NCBI RefSeq assembly: GCF_035920365.1
Contig: NZ_CP109150.1
Coordinates: forward strand, 6,510,001 to 6,574,000
Source: Micromonospora sp. NBC_01740
GTDB taxonomy: Bacteria; Actinomycetota; Actinomycetes; Mycobacteriales; Micromonosporaceae
Length of the DNA: 64,000 bases
Direction: 5' to 3'
The notes under the pieces were generated by a model that worked only from the letters and a program-made list of their open reading frames with translations, had not been told where the DNA came from and did not search any database. Shown piece after piece: positions 1 to 8,613 of this stretch (positions within the stretch are counted from its first letter, which is position 1; each line of letters starts with the position of its first letter). Position numbers and translations under genes: made by a program.

Positions 1-1183
1 CGCCCTTGCCGGTCAGCAGCCCGCCGGCCCGGCACGCCTCGAAGACCCGACCGGTCAGCGCCGGATCCGGCTCGGCGGTGCCCGGCCGGACGAACTCGAC
101 GCCGAGCATCAGCCCCTTGCCGCGTACCTCCGCGACGCCGTCGAGACCGCCCACGGCGGCGCGCAGGCCGTCGGCGAGGATCGCGCCGGTGCGGGCCGCG
201 TTGGCTTGGAGGTCGTGGTCGAGCAGGTAGTCGAGCACCGCGTTGCCGGCCGCCGTCGAGACCGGGTTGCCGCCGAAGGTGGAGAAGCTGATGCCCGGCA
301 CCGACTCCAGCACGTCCGCGCGGCCGACCACGCCGGCCAGGGCGAAGCCGTTGCCGATGCCCTTGGCGAAGGTGAGCAGGTCCGGGGTCACGCCGTGCGC
401 CTGGTAGCCCCAGAAGTGCTCCCCGGTACGCCCCCAGCCGGTCTGCACCTCGTCGCAGACGAACAGGATGCCGTGGGAGTCGAGAACCTTCTTCCAGGCC
501 GCGAAGAGCCCGTCCGGCGGGTGCACGAAGCCGCCCACGCCCTGGATCGGCTCGGCGATCAGGCAGGCCACGTCGCCGGCGGTCTGGGTGGCGAGCACCT
601 CGTGCAGGTCCTCCACGGCCGCCTCGAGACGCTCGGCCTCGCCCAGCCGGGCCAGCAGGCCGCGCAGCCGCTCGCCGGAGTGCAGCCAGGCCACCTGGAG
701 CGGGTTGAGCGCGCTGGCCGACCAGCCCCGGTTACCGGTCACGCCCATCGCCGCGTACGACCGGCCGTGGTAGCTGTTGCGCACGGCGAGGATCTGGTGC
801 GAGCGGCGGTGGTTGGTGGCGACCAGCAGCGCCGCCTCGTTCGCCTCGGTGCCCGAGTTGGTGAAGAAGACCCGCGCGTCGGGGATGCCGGAGAGGCGGG
901 CGACCTTCTCGGCCAGTTCGACCTGCTGCCGGATCAGGTAGAGGGTGGAGCTGTGCACGATGCCGGTGCGCAGCTGCCGCTCGACGGCCTCCCGGATCTC
1001 CGGGACGTCGTAGCCGATCATGTTGGTCAGCACGCCGCCGAAGAAGTCGAGGTAGGTGCGGCCCCGGGCGTCGGTGACCCGACGGCCGGAGCCGGAGACC
1101 AGCTCGATCGGCTCGTCGTAGTAGAGCGGCATCCAGGACGGGAGCACGGCCCGGTGCCGGGCCAGCAGGTCGTCGGTGGTCAT
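1..1183 (-). CDS. class III (PLP-dependent) aminotransferase, 3' end cut by window edge
   Basis: About 394 codons are visible; the C-terminus lies beyond position 1. The ATG at 1181-1183 is preceded by GAGAGGG. The protein has the fold-type I class III layout: a substrate-entry segment (LDFFGGVLTNMIGYD), the cofactor loop NSGTEANEAA, the aspartate motif FVCDEVQTGWGRTG, and the Schiff-base lysine in TFAKGIGNG. Such enzymes move an amino group from an omega-amino acid, ornithine or alanine to a 2-oxo acid or glyoxylate. The sequence looks closest to the AGXT2/aspartate aminotransferase-family branch, but the substrate cannot be fixed from sequence. The next gene is divergent, so no operon partner is visible. 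Confidence 0.85.
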   Translation of the reverse strand, partial: MTTDDLLARHRAVLPSWMPLYYDEPIELVSGSGRRVTDARGRTYLDFFGGVLTNMIGYDVPEIREAVERQLRTGIVHSSTLYLIRQQVELAEKVARLSGIPDARVFFTNSGTEANEAALLVATNHRRSHQILAVRNSYHGRSYAAMGVTGNRGWSASALNPLQVAWLHSGERLRGLLARLGEAERLEAAVEDLHEVLATQTAGDVACLIAEPIQGVGGFVHPPDGLFAAWKKVLDSHGILFVCDEVQTGWGRTGEHFWGYQAHGVTPDLLTFAKGIGNGFALAGVVGRADVLESVPGISFSTFGGNPVSTAAGNAVLDYLLDHDLQANAARTGAILADGLRAAVGGLDGVAEVRGKGLMLGVEFVRPGTAEPDPALTGRVFEACRAGGLLTGKG

Positions 1184-1292
1184 CGTCGCACCCTCTCAGC
1201 GGCGTTCGCGGTAACCGCACGCTGCCACCAGCCGGCGGCGGGGACAAGGGGCGGTGGGTGGCGCGGCACCGCGGCCGCCCCACACCGTCGCC

Positions 1293-1350
1293 CGGCCCGG
1301 TCGTTCGTCGCCGGCCCGGTCGTCGCCGCCGGCCCGGTCGTTCGTCGCCC
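1293..1350. repeat. three imperfect tandem copies of an 18-20 bp GC-rich unit
   Basis: The unit GGCCCGGTCGTTCGTCGCC occurs three times in tandem, the middle copy shortened. It lies between the aminotransferase start and the -10 box of the next gene, so it occupies the upstream part of a divergent promoter region. It could bind a regulator or be slippage-generated; nothing decides. Confidence 0.6.
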
Positions 1351-1379
1351 GGGCACCCGGCCGCCGGTACGATCCGGCG

Positions 1380-2375
1380 GTGCGGACCGGTGAGGAAGCG
1401 CCGCGTGGGGCGCCGGCGCTGCCGACCGGCGCGGCGGGCACGAGCGTCGAGACGATCGCGGCCGGCGTACGGGCCTGGGTGGGCTCCGGACCGCTGCGCG
1501 ACCTCGTCGGGCACTTCGGCGGCACGTGGCCGGACGGGGACGTGGCGGGAGTGCTGGCCGGCCTCGACGACTTCTCCGCCCGGCACTGGGACTTCCGGGG
1601 TGGCCGGGAGCGGCCGGACGCCCGGGAACCGGCCGTCGACGCGGCCACCGCGCGGCTGGTGCTCGCCACCGCCGCCGCGCTCGGCATGGTGCGTCCGGCG
1701 GCGCCGGCCCGCTCGCGGTACGCCCACCTGGTCGTGCTCGGCGGGTTGGCGCACGCCTGCCAGCGCCGGGTCGCGTACGCGGCGCACCTGCTGCGCGGCG
1801 GCACCCGGGTCGGCGGCGAGGTGGCGGTGCTGGGCAGCTTCCGCCCGCTGTCGGACGCGGAGTGCCGGGCCCTGGAGGTGGCCGGCGTCCCGCCCTGCGA
1901 CACCGAGGTGGCGGCGCTGGACGCGGCGGTGCGGCGGGAGTTCGCGGTGACCGTCCCGGCCGAGGAGGACGGCCACGACGCCGACCACCCCCACCGCTCC
2001 TGGTCGTCGCGCACGTACCGGCCCGAGGGCGGCCCGCCGGTGCGCGTACTGGCCGCCCCGTCCGGCGATCCCGCGCGGCGCCGCGCGCACACCGCAGACA
2101 CCCAGCGGTTCTGGGCCGAGCACGTCCGCCTGCGCGCGGGCGACGCGGTGCTGATGGTGACCGCGCCGATCTACGTGCCGTTCCAGCACTGCGACGCGCT
2201 GCGCACCCTCGCCGTGCCGTACGGCTGCGCGATCGAGACCGTCGGCGTCGACCCGGCCCTGCCCGACCTGGCCGGGCTGCCCGAACCGGCGCTCACCCCG
2301 GGTCGCTACCTCCAGGAGATCCGCTCGGCCATCCGGTCCGTGCGGGCCCTGCACACGGCGCTGGGCGACGGCTGA
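1380..2375 (+). CDS. conserved hypothetical protein, 331 aa
   Basis: Not recognised with confidence. GTG 1380 was chosen over the upstream in-frame ATG at 1254 because a TACGAT box at 1368-1373 lies 6 nt before it, a typical leaderless layout, and because the extra N-terminus would be encoded by tandem repeats. The protein is soluble, with no signal peptide or membrane segment. It alternates helices and strands, and the C-terminal half contains VLMVTAPIYVPFQHCDA, a strand-loop-helix that looks like a ligand-binding core. Motifs such as VAVLGSFRPLS and PYGCAIETVGVD suggest a Rossmann-like alpha/beta protein. No catalytic residues can be assigned. It is divergent from the aminotransferase and convergent with the secreted protein that follows. 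Confidence 0.65.
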   Translation: MRTGEEAPRGAPALPTGAAGTSVETIAAGVRAWVGSGPLRDLVGHFGGTWPDGDVAGVLAGLDDFSARHWDFRGGRERPDAREPAVDAATARLVLATAAALGMVRPAAPARSRYAHLVVLGGLAHACQRRVAYAAHLLRGGTRVGGEVAVLGSFRPLSDAECRALEVAGVPPCDTEVAALDAAVRREFAVTVPAEEDGHDADHPHRSWSSRTYRPEGGPPVRVLAAPSGDPARRRAHTADTQRFWAEHVRLRAGDAVLMVTAPIYVPFQHCDALRTLAVPYGCAIETVGVDPALPDLAGLPEPALTPGRYLQEIRSAIRSVRALHTALGDG

Positions 2376-2437
2376 CCGGCGCACGACCGGGGGCCGACGC
2401 ACGACGGATCCCCGCGCGCCGGCCCCGTGGACCGCGA

Positions 2438-3400
<963 letters not shown>

Positions 3401-3405
3401 TCAAC

Positions 3406-3429
3406 GGGTGACCATCCGGAAGATCACCC
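3406..3429. promoter_or_regulatory. candidate TetR operator (inverted repeat)
   Basis: GGGTGACC and GATCACCC are separated by 8 bp; the arms match at 7 of 8 positions. The repeat sits in the divergent spacer between the secreted protein gene and the TetR gene, the usual place for autoregulation and control of the neighbour. Binding is inferred. Confidence 0.55.
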
Positions 3430-3491
3430 ATGGTGACGGGATCCCAACTGAGCGTGCAGCAAGTTATAAACCCCGGAGGGTCGTAAAGTCA

Positions 3492-4280
3492 ATGAATGGA
3501 GAGGCAGGCACGTTGACCACGCAGCGCCGCCCGCATCCGGCACCCCTGCCGGGCGCACGCCCCGGTCGCGACCCCGATCGCGCGATCAAGCGTGGCCCGC
3601 GCCGGCTCTCCGCCGAGGCGGTGGCCGCCACCCAGCGCGACCGCCTCTTCGACGGGCTCGTGCGGGAGGTGGCGACGAAGGGCTACGACAACGCCCGGGT
3701 CACCGACATCTGCCACGCCGCCGGGGTGACCCGACCGGCCTTCTACGCCCTCTTCAGCGGCAAGGAGGACGCCTTCCTCGCCGCGTACCGGCACGGCGTC
3801 GCCGTGCTGTCGCAGCTCATGGAGAGCGCTTACCGGGAGGCCGGGCCGACGTGGTCGGACGCCGCCCGCGCCGCCCTGCGCACCCTGCTGGAGGTGCTGG
3901 CGAGCGTGCCCGCCTTCGCCCGGATGGCGCTCGTCGAGGTGGACGCGGCCGGCCCGGACGCCCGCCGGGAGCGCGACGCCCTGCTCGGCAGCTTCCGCCG
4001 GTTCTTCGCCGACGCCGGCCCCGGCCCGACGGTGGACGTGGACCGGGACGCGCTGGTCTCCACCGTGGTCGGCGGGATCCACGCCACAGTGCGCAGCCGG
4101 GTGGCCCAGGGCCGGGCGACGGAGCTGCCCCAGCTGCTGCCGGTGCTCACCTACGCGGCCACCGCGCCCTTCCTCGGCACCGACGACGCGGCCCGGGCGA
4201 CGCGGCTGGCTCGCCCGGCCGACGGCCCGGGCACGACCGCGCCGTGCGCGCCGGCCGGCGAGGCGGCCACCCTGTCCTGA
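3492..4280 (+). CDS. TetR/AcrR family transcriptional regulator
   Basis: A 262-residue TetR-type repressor. The helix-turn-helix is at about residues 60-95 (RVTDICHAAGVTRPAFYALF, then SGKEDAFLAAY), followed by an all-helical ligand-binding domain. The N-terminal 50 residues are Pro/Arg-rich and probably disordered. Two starts are possible: ATG 3492 with GGAGGG 11 nt upstream, or TTG 3513 with GGAGAGG 8 nt upstream; both keep the DNA-binding domain whole. It diverges from the secreted protein and is followed in the same direction by the DUF6230-DUF6114 pair. It probably controls these neighbours. The ligand is unknown; regulators in such positions often sense lipids, which is inference here. 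Confidence 0.9.
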   Translation: MNGEAGTLTTQRRPHPAPLPGARPGRDPDRAIKRGPRRLSAEAVAATQRDRLFDGLVREVATKGYDNARVTDICHAAGVTRPAFYALFSGKEDAFLAAYRHGVAVLSQLMESAYREAGPTWSDAARAALRTLLEVLASVPAFARMALVEVDAAGPDARRERDALLGSFRRFFADAGPGPTVDVDRDALVSTVVGGIHATVRSRVAQGRATELPQLLPVLTYAATAPFLGTDDAARATRLARPADGPGTTAPCAPAGEAATLS

Positions 4281-4492
4281 CGGCGCCCCCGGCCTCCCGG
4301 CCGGGCAGCCGACGCCGCGCGGTCGGAAACCGCAGCGGTTTTTCACTTTGGCCGCATTTGGCAGATACCGCCTCAACCAGCTCCCACCGGCCGTTGACCC
4401 GGCATTTACTCGGCGGTAACTTCAGCCTGCGCAGAACCTTGAGTCGATTTCCCATTGTCGCCGATCAATTGATCTTCGAAAGGGAGCCCGCC
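4281..4492 (+). promoter_or_regulatory. promoter region of the DUF6230-DUF6114 operon with a palindrome at 4406-4419
   Basis: The 212-bp spacer is clearly more AT-rich than its surroundings. At 4406-4419 it contains TTACTCGGCGGTAA, an inverted repeat of the form TTAC-N6-GTAA. A very similar TTACCGGCAGGTAA lies in front of fabG-inhA at 35731-35744. AAAGGGAG at 4480-4487 is the ribosome site of the DUF6230 gene. Confidence 0.5.
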
Positions 4493-5122
4493 ATGTCGGA
4501 GCAGATCGCACCGATCGAACCCGATCCGCCGCGCAGCGGCGTGCGCTGGCGCCGGTTCGCCGCCACGCTGGGCACCGTCGTGGCGGGTGCCGCCGGCATG
4601 GTCGTGCTGACCGCCCAGGGCGTACTGGGCGCGCAGTTCGCCATCTCCGGCATGCCGTTCACCGTCACCGCCGACAAGCTCACCGGCACGGGATTCGAGC
4701 AGTTCGCCACCATCGACCAGATGATTCCGGACAGCCCCAACCAGGGCGACACCGGCGGACAGGTCCTGGTGATGGTGTCGGCGATCGACAAGGCCGAGCT
4801 GACGAACCTCTGCCAGAGCATCAACCTGGGCGGCGTCTACCTGAAGATCACCGCCGGCGGCGCCGGCACACCGGTCACCGCCCGCACCCTGGTCGTCGAC
4901 GGCGACGAGGTCGCCGGCAACGCCTCCTTCAAGAACATCAACGTCGGGCAGGACGCCAGCACCCTCGACCAGGTCCCCGGGGTCAAAGGCAACCCCGGCG
5001 TCTTCGCCCAGCAGTCGGACACGGTGATCATCACCAACCTGCGGCAGAACAACTACGCCACCACGGCGGCCGTCTTCAACCTGCCCGACCTGCGCATGGC
5101 GTTCACCTCCGACGGATGCTGA
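4493..5122 (+). CDS. DUF6230 family membrane-anchored protein
   Basis: A 209-residue protein with a short cytoplasmic N-terminus, one hydrophobic segment at about residues 22-46, and a mostly beta-like exported part with several Asp/Asn/Gly loops and two cysteines (NLCQSI and the final residue). The layout and the immediate DUF6114 neighbour match the actinobacterial DUF6230 family, which databases have sometimes called 'cholesterol esterase'. No serine hydrolase motif (G-x-S-x-G) is visible, so that name is not supported. The start is ATG 4493 with AAAGGGAG upstream. One base separates its stop from the GTG of the DUF6114 gene, so the two are translated together. Function is unknown; the location suggests an envelope role. 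Confidence 0.75.
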   Translation: MSEQIAPIEPDPPRSGVRWRRFAATLGTVVAGAAGMVVLTAQGVLGAQFAISGMPFTVTADKLTGTGFEQFATIDQMIPDSPNQGDTGGQVLVMVSAIDKAELTNLCQSINLGGVYLKITAGGAGTPVTARTLVVDGDEVAGNASFKNINVGQDASTLDQVPGVKGNPGVFAQQSDTVIITNLRQNNYATTAAVFNLPDLRMAFTSDGC

Positions 5123-5123
5123 C

Positions 5124-5663
5124 GTGACCGCCGCGGGACACCACCCGGTGCCAGCCGCCCGCCGACCCGGCGGGCGCTGGCGCCGCTGGCGGCGGGGCCG
5201 CCCGTTCACCGCCGGGGTGCTGATCGCGCTCGGCGGCACGGAGATGCTCGTGACCCTGCGCGCGCCGCTCGGGGTGCTGCTGCACGTCGGGCCGCAGGGG
5301 CTGGCCGCGTACCTGGTGCCGGCCGTCCTGGTGCTCTGCGGGGTGCTGCTGGTCGCCACTCCGCAGCAGCGGGTCTTCTACGCCGTGCTCTCGCTGCTGC
5401 TCGGGCTGGTCTCCTGGCTGACCTCGAACCTGGGCGGCTTCCTGGTCGGGATGCTCCTGGCCCTCGTCGGCGGGGCACTCGCCTTCGCCTGGACGCCCGA
5501 CAAGCGGCGCCAACCGGCCGGCGCCACCGGGGCGCCCGCAGCACCGGCCCCGCAGACCGGAACACCGCCCCCGCAGACCGGGGACCCGGACGACGACGCG
5601 GGCGACGACGAGCTGCTGCCGGGCCTGGGCACGACGCACCCGACGCCCGCCGACCGGGGCTGA
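5124..5663 (+). CDS. DUF6114 family integral membrane protein
   Basis: A 179-residue protein. An Arg-rich cytoplasmic start is followed by four hydrophobic helices at about residues 28-125 (for example TAGVLIALGGTEMLV and FLVGMLLALVGGALAF), then a Pro/Thr/Asp-rich acidic tail of about 50 residues. The start is GTG 5124, one base after the DUF6230 stop. Co-occurrence of DUF6230 and DUF6114 is a known actinobacterial arrangement, but no biochemical role is established to my knowledge. The pair could form one membrane complex. The gene ends one base before the convergent murD2 stop codon. Confidence 0.75.
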   Translation: MTAAGHHPVPAARRPGGRWRRWRRGRPFTAGVLIALGGTEMLVTLRAPLGVLLHVGPQGLAAYLVPAVLVLCGVLLVATPQQRVFYAVLSLLLGLVSWLTSNLGGFLVGMLLALVGGALAFAWTPDKRRQPAGATGAPAAPAPQTGTPPPQTGDPDDDAGDDELLPGLGTTHPTPADRG

Positions 5664-5664
5664 G

Positions 5665-7011
5665 TCAGCCGGCGGTGTCGCGTACCGCCTGGGCGAAGAC
5701 CTCGGAGCGGTGCTCGAAGTTGCGGAACCGCCCGTAGCTCGGCGCCGCCGGGGAGAGCAGCACCACCCCGTCGGCCGGGGTCACCTCGCGGGCCAGCCGG
5801 ACGGCGTCGACCAGGTCGTCGACCACCTCGGTACGCACCTTCGGCAGGCCGGCGAGCGCCTCGACGATCCGGGCGCCGCTGTCGGGGATGCCGAGCACGG
5901 TGAGCTCGCGCTCCGCGAGGTGCTCGCGCAGCGGCGCGTAGTCCAGGCCCCGGTCGGTGCCGCCGACGATCACCGTCAACGGCCGCCCCTCGTACGCGTC
6001 GATCGCGTGCATGGCCGCGTACGGGCTGGTGGCGAGGGTGTCGTCGACGAAGGTCAGGCCGGACGGGTCGGCGATCTCGGTGAGGCGGTGGGCCAGCCCC
6101 TGGAACTCGGCGACCGCCACGGCCAGCGTGTCCCGGCGTTCCACCACGTCGACGCCGAGCGCGTCGAGCACGGCGAGCGCCACACAGAGGTTGCCCTCGT
6201 TGTGCCGGCCGACCAGGGGTAGCACCGCGCGCGGGAACAGCGGCCGGTCGCCGAGGTGGAACCAGGGCGTACCGTCCGCGCCGCCGGCCACGTGGGCGGT
6301 GTCCGGCAGGCCGGCGCGCACCGCCGCGCGGTCGCCCAGTTCGAGGGCGAGCCTCGGGTCGGCGCCGTTGACCACCACGGTCCGTGGCCCGTGCGCCAGC
6401 AGGTTGAGCTTGTCCCGGTAGTACTCGGCCTCGCCGCCGTGCGCGTCGAGGTGCTCGGGGAAGAGCGCGGTGACGACCGCGACCCGGGGCGAGTCGGTCA
6501 GGTCGCTGCACTGGTAGCTGGACAGCTCGAGCACGTACAGCTCCGCCTCGGGCAGGTCCAGCGTCGGCACGCCGATGTTGCCGCCGAAGACGTTCGGCCG
6601 GTCGACGGCGGCGAGCAGGTGGCTGATCAGGCTGGAGGTGGTGCTCTTGCCCTTGCTGCCGGTGACGCCGATCGTGCGGGCGGCGTGGTCGGCCATCCAC
6701 AGGGCGGTGCCCTGGGTGACGGTCACCCCGCGTCGGCGCAGCTCCACCAGCCACGGGTGGGTCTGCGGCACGCCGGGCGAGCGGACCACCACGTCGGCGG
6801 CGGCCAGCCGGGCGAAGCCCTCCTCGCCGGTGACCAGCGGCGCGGCCTCGGCCAGCGGCCCCTCCCAGGGCAGGCTGAGGAAGTTGGCGCTGTCGTCGAC
6901 GGCGACCAGGTCGGCCGGGCCGTGCGCGGCGATCGCGGTCACCGCGGCCCGGCCCTCCCGGCCGGCCCCCCAGACGGCGACGGTACGTCCGCGCAGGTCA
7001 GACAGGCGCAC
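5665..7011 (-). CDS. murD2: Mur ligase, probable UDP-MurNAc-L-Ala--L-Glu ligase (MurD2 type)
   Basis: A 448-residue three-domain Mur ligase. The N-terminal Rossmann part starts VAVWGAGREGRAAV and the central ATPase P-loop GVTGSKGKSTT is at about residues 115-126. Also seen are the EHLD motif after the central beta-sheet, the C-terminal domain motif HRLTEI, and the FVDDTLATSP segment. The start is GTG 7011 with GAGGAGAG upstream. Ordinary MurD adds D-Glu to UDP-MurNAc-L-Ala and sits in the dcw cluster. Here the gene stands alone, divergent from a murL homologue. In Xanthomonas the MurD2/MurL pair adds L-Glu and then epimerises it in place. Context therefore favours MurD2; specificity for L-Glu is inferred. 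Confidence 0.8.
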   Translation of the reverse strand: MRLSDLRGRTVAVWGAGREGRAAVTAIAAHGPADLVAVDDSANFLSLPWEGPLAEAAPLVTGEEGFARLAAADVVVRSPGVPQTHPWLVELRRRGVTVTQGTALWMADHAARTIGVTGSKGKSTTSSLISHLLAAVDRPNVFGGNIGVPTLDLPEAELYVLELSSYQCSDLTDSPRVAVVTALFPEHLDAHGGEAEYYRDKLNLLAHGPRTVVVNGADPRLALELGDRAAVRAGLPDTAHVAGGADGTPWFHLGDRPLFPRAVLPLVGRHNEGNLCVALAVLDALGVDVVERRDTLAVAVAEFQGLAHRLTEIADPSGLTFVDDTLATSPYAAMHAIDAYEGRPLTVIVGGTDRGLDYAPLREHLAERELTVLGIPDSGARIVEALAGLPKVRTEVVDDLVDAVRLAREVTPADGVVLLSPAAPSYGRFRNFEHRSEVFAQAVRDTAG

Positions 7012-7091
7012 GGGCTCTCCTCAGGGGGTGTTGTCGGGCGTGGCAGGGGCGGGGTCCGGCGCAGCCGGACACGGCCGGACGAACCAGGGCC

Positions 7092-7097
7092 TAGTAT
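7092..7097 (+). promoter_or_regulatory. -10 box of murL (leaderless)
   Basis: TAGTAT lies 5 nt before GTG 7103 and no Shine-Dalgarno sequence precedes that GTG. This decides the murL start in favour of 7103 over ATG 7127. Confidence 0.6.
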
Positions 7098-7102
7098 GGC
7101 GT

Positions 7103-8452
7103 GTGCCCAACGAGCAGCTCCGGCGGATGGACGCCTTCACCTTCCCGTCCTACTCGATCGACCTCTCCACCGGGGAGGTGTTGTTCGACTACGCCCTCAC
7201 CGGCCCCGACGGCGAGCAGCGGTTCACCGAGGTGGTCACCCTTCCCCTGCCGGACGCGCCGCCCTCGGACGAGACCGTGGCGACCCTGGGCCGGGTGCTG
7301 GAACTGCTGCACGTGGTCGCCGGCGTCAGCTACTACAAGGCCGCCGCGCCGCCCCGCCTGGTGCTGCCGGCGCCGCTGGGCCCGGCCGCCGCCGAGCTGG
7401 TCACCGCCGTCTACACCAAGGGCCTCGCGGAGTACGCGTACCGCAACCAGCTGCCGCACGTGCTCGAGCTGCGCCCGGAGGTGCCGGCCGGCACGGTCAC
7501 CCCGGCCCGGGAGTACGACGACTCCGACCGGCGTCCGCTCTCGGCGGTCGGCGGCGGCAAGGACTCCATCGTCAGCCTGGAGGCCCTGCGCCGGGCGGGC
7601 TTCGACCCGGTGCCCTTCTCGGTCAACCCGAACCACGTGATCGTCGCGGTGAACGAGGCGTCCGGGCTGGGCCCGCTCGCCGCCCGGCGGCGCATCGACC
7701 CGGTGCTGTTCGAGCTGAACGCCGCCGGGGCGCTCAACGGCCACATTCCGGTCACCGCGATCAACTCGCTGATCGCCGTCGCCACGGCGGTGCTGCACGG
7801 CCTGGGCCCGGTGGTGATGTCCAACGAGCGCTCGGCGTCGGACCCGAACCTGGTCTGGAACGGCCACGAGATCAACCACCAGTGGTCCAAGGGTGTGGAG
7901 GCGGAGGGGCTGCTCCGGGCCGCGCTGGCCTCGCACGCCGGGCTCACCGAGCCCTACTTCTCGCTGCTTCGCTCGCTGTCGGAGCTGCACATCGCCCGGT
8001 CGTTCGCCGAGATCGACCGCTACGACGACGTGGTGACGAGCTGCAACGCCGCGTTCAAGCTGCGCGACGCCAGCGAGCGCTGGTGCCGGGACTGCCCGAA
8101 GTGCCGGTTCGTCTTCCTGGCCATGGCGCCGTTCATGCCCCGCGAGCGGGTCGCCCGCATCTTCGGCGGCGACCTGCTCGCCGACGAGTCGCAGATCCCC
8201 GGCTACCGGGAGCTGCTGGGCGTGGACGGGCACAAGCCGTTCGAGTGCGTCGGCGAGGTGGAGGAGTCGGTGGTGGCCCTGAGCCTGCTGGCCGAGCAGG
8301 ACCAGTGGCGCGACGCCCCGGTCGTCCGCGCCCTGGTCGACGCGGTCCCGGCCACGGCCTGGTCGACGGCGGCCACCTCGGACGTCTTCACCCCGGGCGG
8401 CCCGAACCACATCCCCCCGCCCTACGCCAAGGCCCTCACCGCCCTCACCTGA
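7103..8452 (+). CDS. murL: UDP-MurNAc-L-Ala-L-Glu epimerase (MurL)
   Basis: A 449-residue soluble protein that matches the MurL family as I know it. MurL inverts the glutamate of UDP-MurNAc-L-Ala-L-Glu, using ATP and Mg, to give the D-Glu precursor of peptidoglycan. Visible landmarks are the ATP-pyrophosphatase-like loop SAVGGGKDSIVSLEAL at about residue 148, VNPNHVIVAVNE, VMSNERSASDPN, the NGHEINHQWSKG segment, and a cysteine cluster CRDCPKCRF at about residue 328. The start is leaderless (GTG 7103 behind TAGTAT). It is divergent from the Mur ligase that would supply its substrate, with 91 bp between them. If correct, the organism need not depend on glutamate racemase for wall D-Glu. Confidence 0.82.
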   Translation: MPNEQLRRMDAFTFPSYSIDLSTGEVLFDYALTGPDGEQRFTEVVTLPLPDAPPSDETVATLGRVLELLHVVAGVSYYKAAAPPRLVLPAPLGPAAAELVTAVYTKGLAEYAYRNQLPHVLELRPEVPAGTVTPAREYDDSDRRPLSAVGGGKDSIVSLEALRRAGFDPVPFSVNPNHVIVAVNEASGLGPLAARRRIDPVLFELNAAGALNGHIPVTAINSLIAVATAVLHGLGPVVMSNERSASDPNLVWNGHEINHQWSKGVEAEGLLRAALASHAGLTEPYFSLLRSLSELHIARSFAEIDRYDDVVTSCNAAFKLRDASERWCRDCPKCRFVFLAMAPFMPRERVARIFGGDLLADESQIPGYRELLGVDGHKPFECVGEVEESVVALSLLAEQDQWRDAPVVRALVDAVPATAWSTAATSDVFTPGGPNHIPPPYAKALTALT

Positions 8453-8520
8453 CCCCCTCCCTCTCCCCTCCCCCTCCCTCTCCCCACCCCCGCCCTCTCC
8501 CCACCCCCGCCCTCTCCCCG
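8453..8520. repeat. 68-nt C/T-only-like tract with direct repeats
   Basis: Almost uninterrupted pyrimidine sequence on the + strand, built of CCCTCTCC and CACCCCCGCC modules repeated in tandem. The minus strand is therefore a G-rich tract with many runs of 3-5 G, capable of forming a G-quadruplex. It follows the murL stop and abuts the palindrome at 8516-8584. Confidence 0.7.
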
Positions 8521-8584
8521 TTGATCATGAAGTTGTTGCGCTTCGCCTCGGCGTGTCGCGGCAACAACTTCATGATCAACGGGG
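8516..8584. terminator. perfect 24-bp palindrome between convergent murL and pucR
   Basis: Arms 8516-8539 and 8561-8584 are perfect reverse complements with a 21-nt loop. They contain GATCATGAAGTTGTTGC, a relative of the hairpins at 31211-31281 and 47567-47620. Placed between two convergent genes, it most likely stops transcripts from both sides. No T-run follows. Confidence 0.7.
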
Positions 8585-8613
8585 TGACCAGGGGTCAGCG
8601 GGGCGACGCGGGG

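Noticed and set aside
206..1393. Long open frame on the + strand over the aminotransferase
   Set aside because: It lies antisense to a gene with clear PLP-enzyme motifs; high GC creates long open antisense frames, and the translation is Arg/Gly/Ala/His-rich without domains.
3492..4280. Long N-terminus of the TetR gene starting at 3396
   Set aside because: It would begin upstream of the candidate operator and lacks a ribosome site; later starts have GGAGGG or GGAGAGG.
4493..5122. Cholesterol esterase activity for the DUF6230-type protein
   Set aside because: No serine hydrolase motif or catalytic triad is visible; the name appears to be a database label only.
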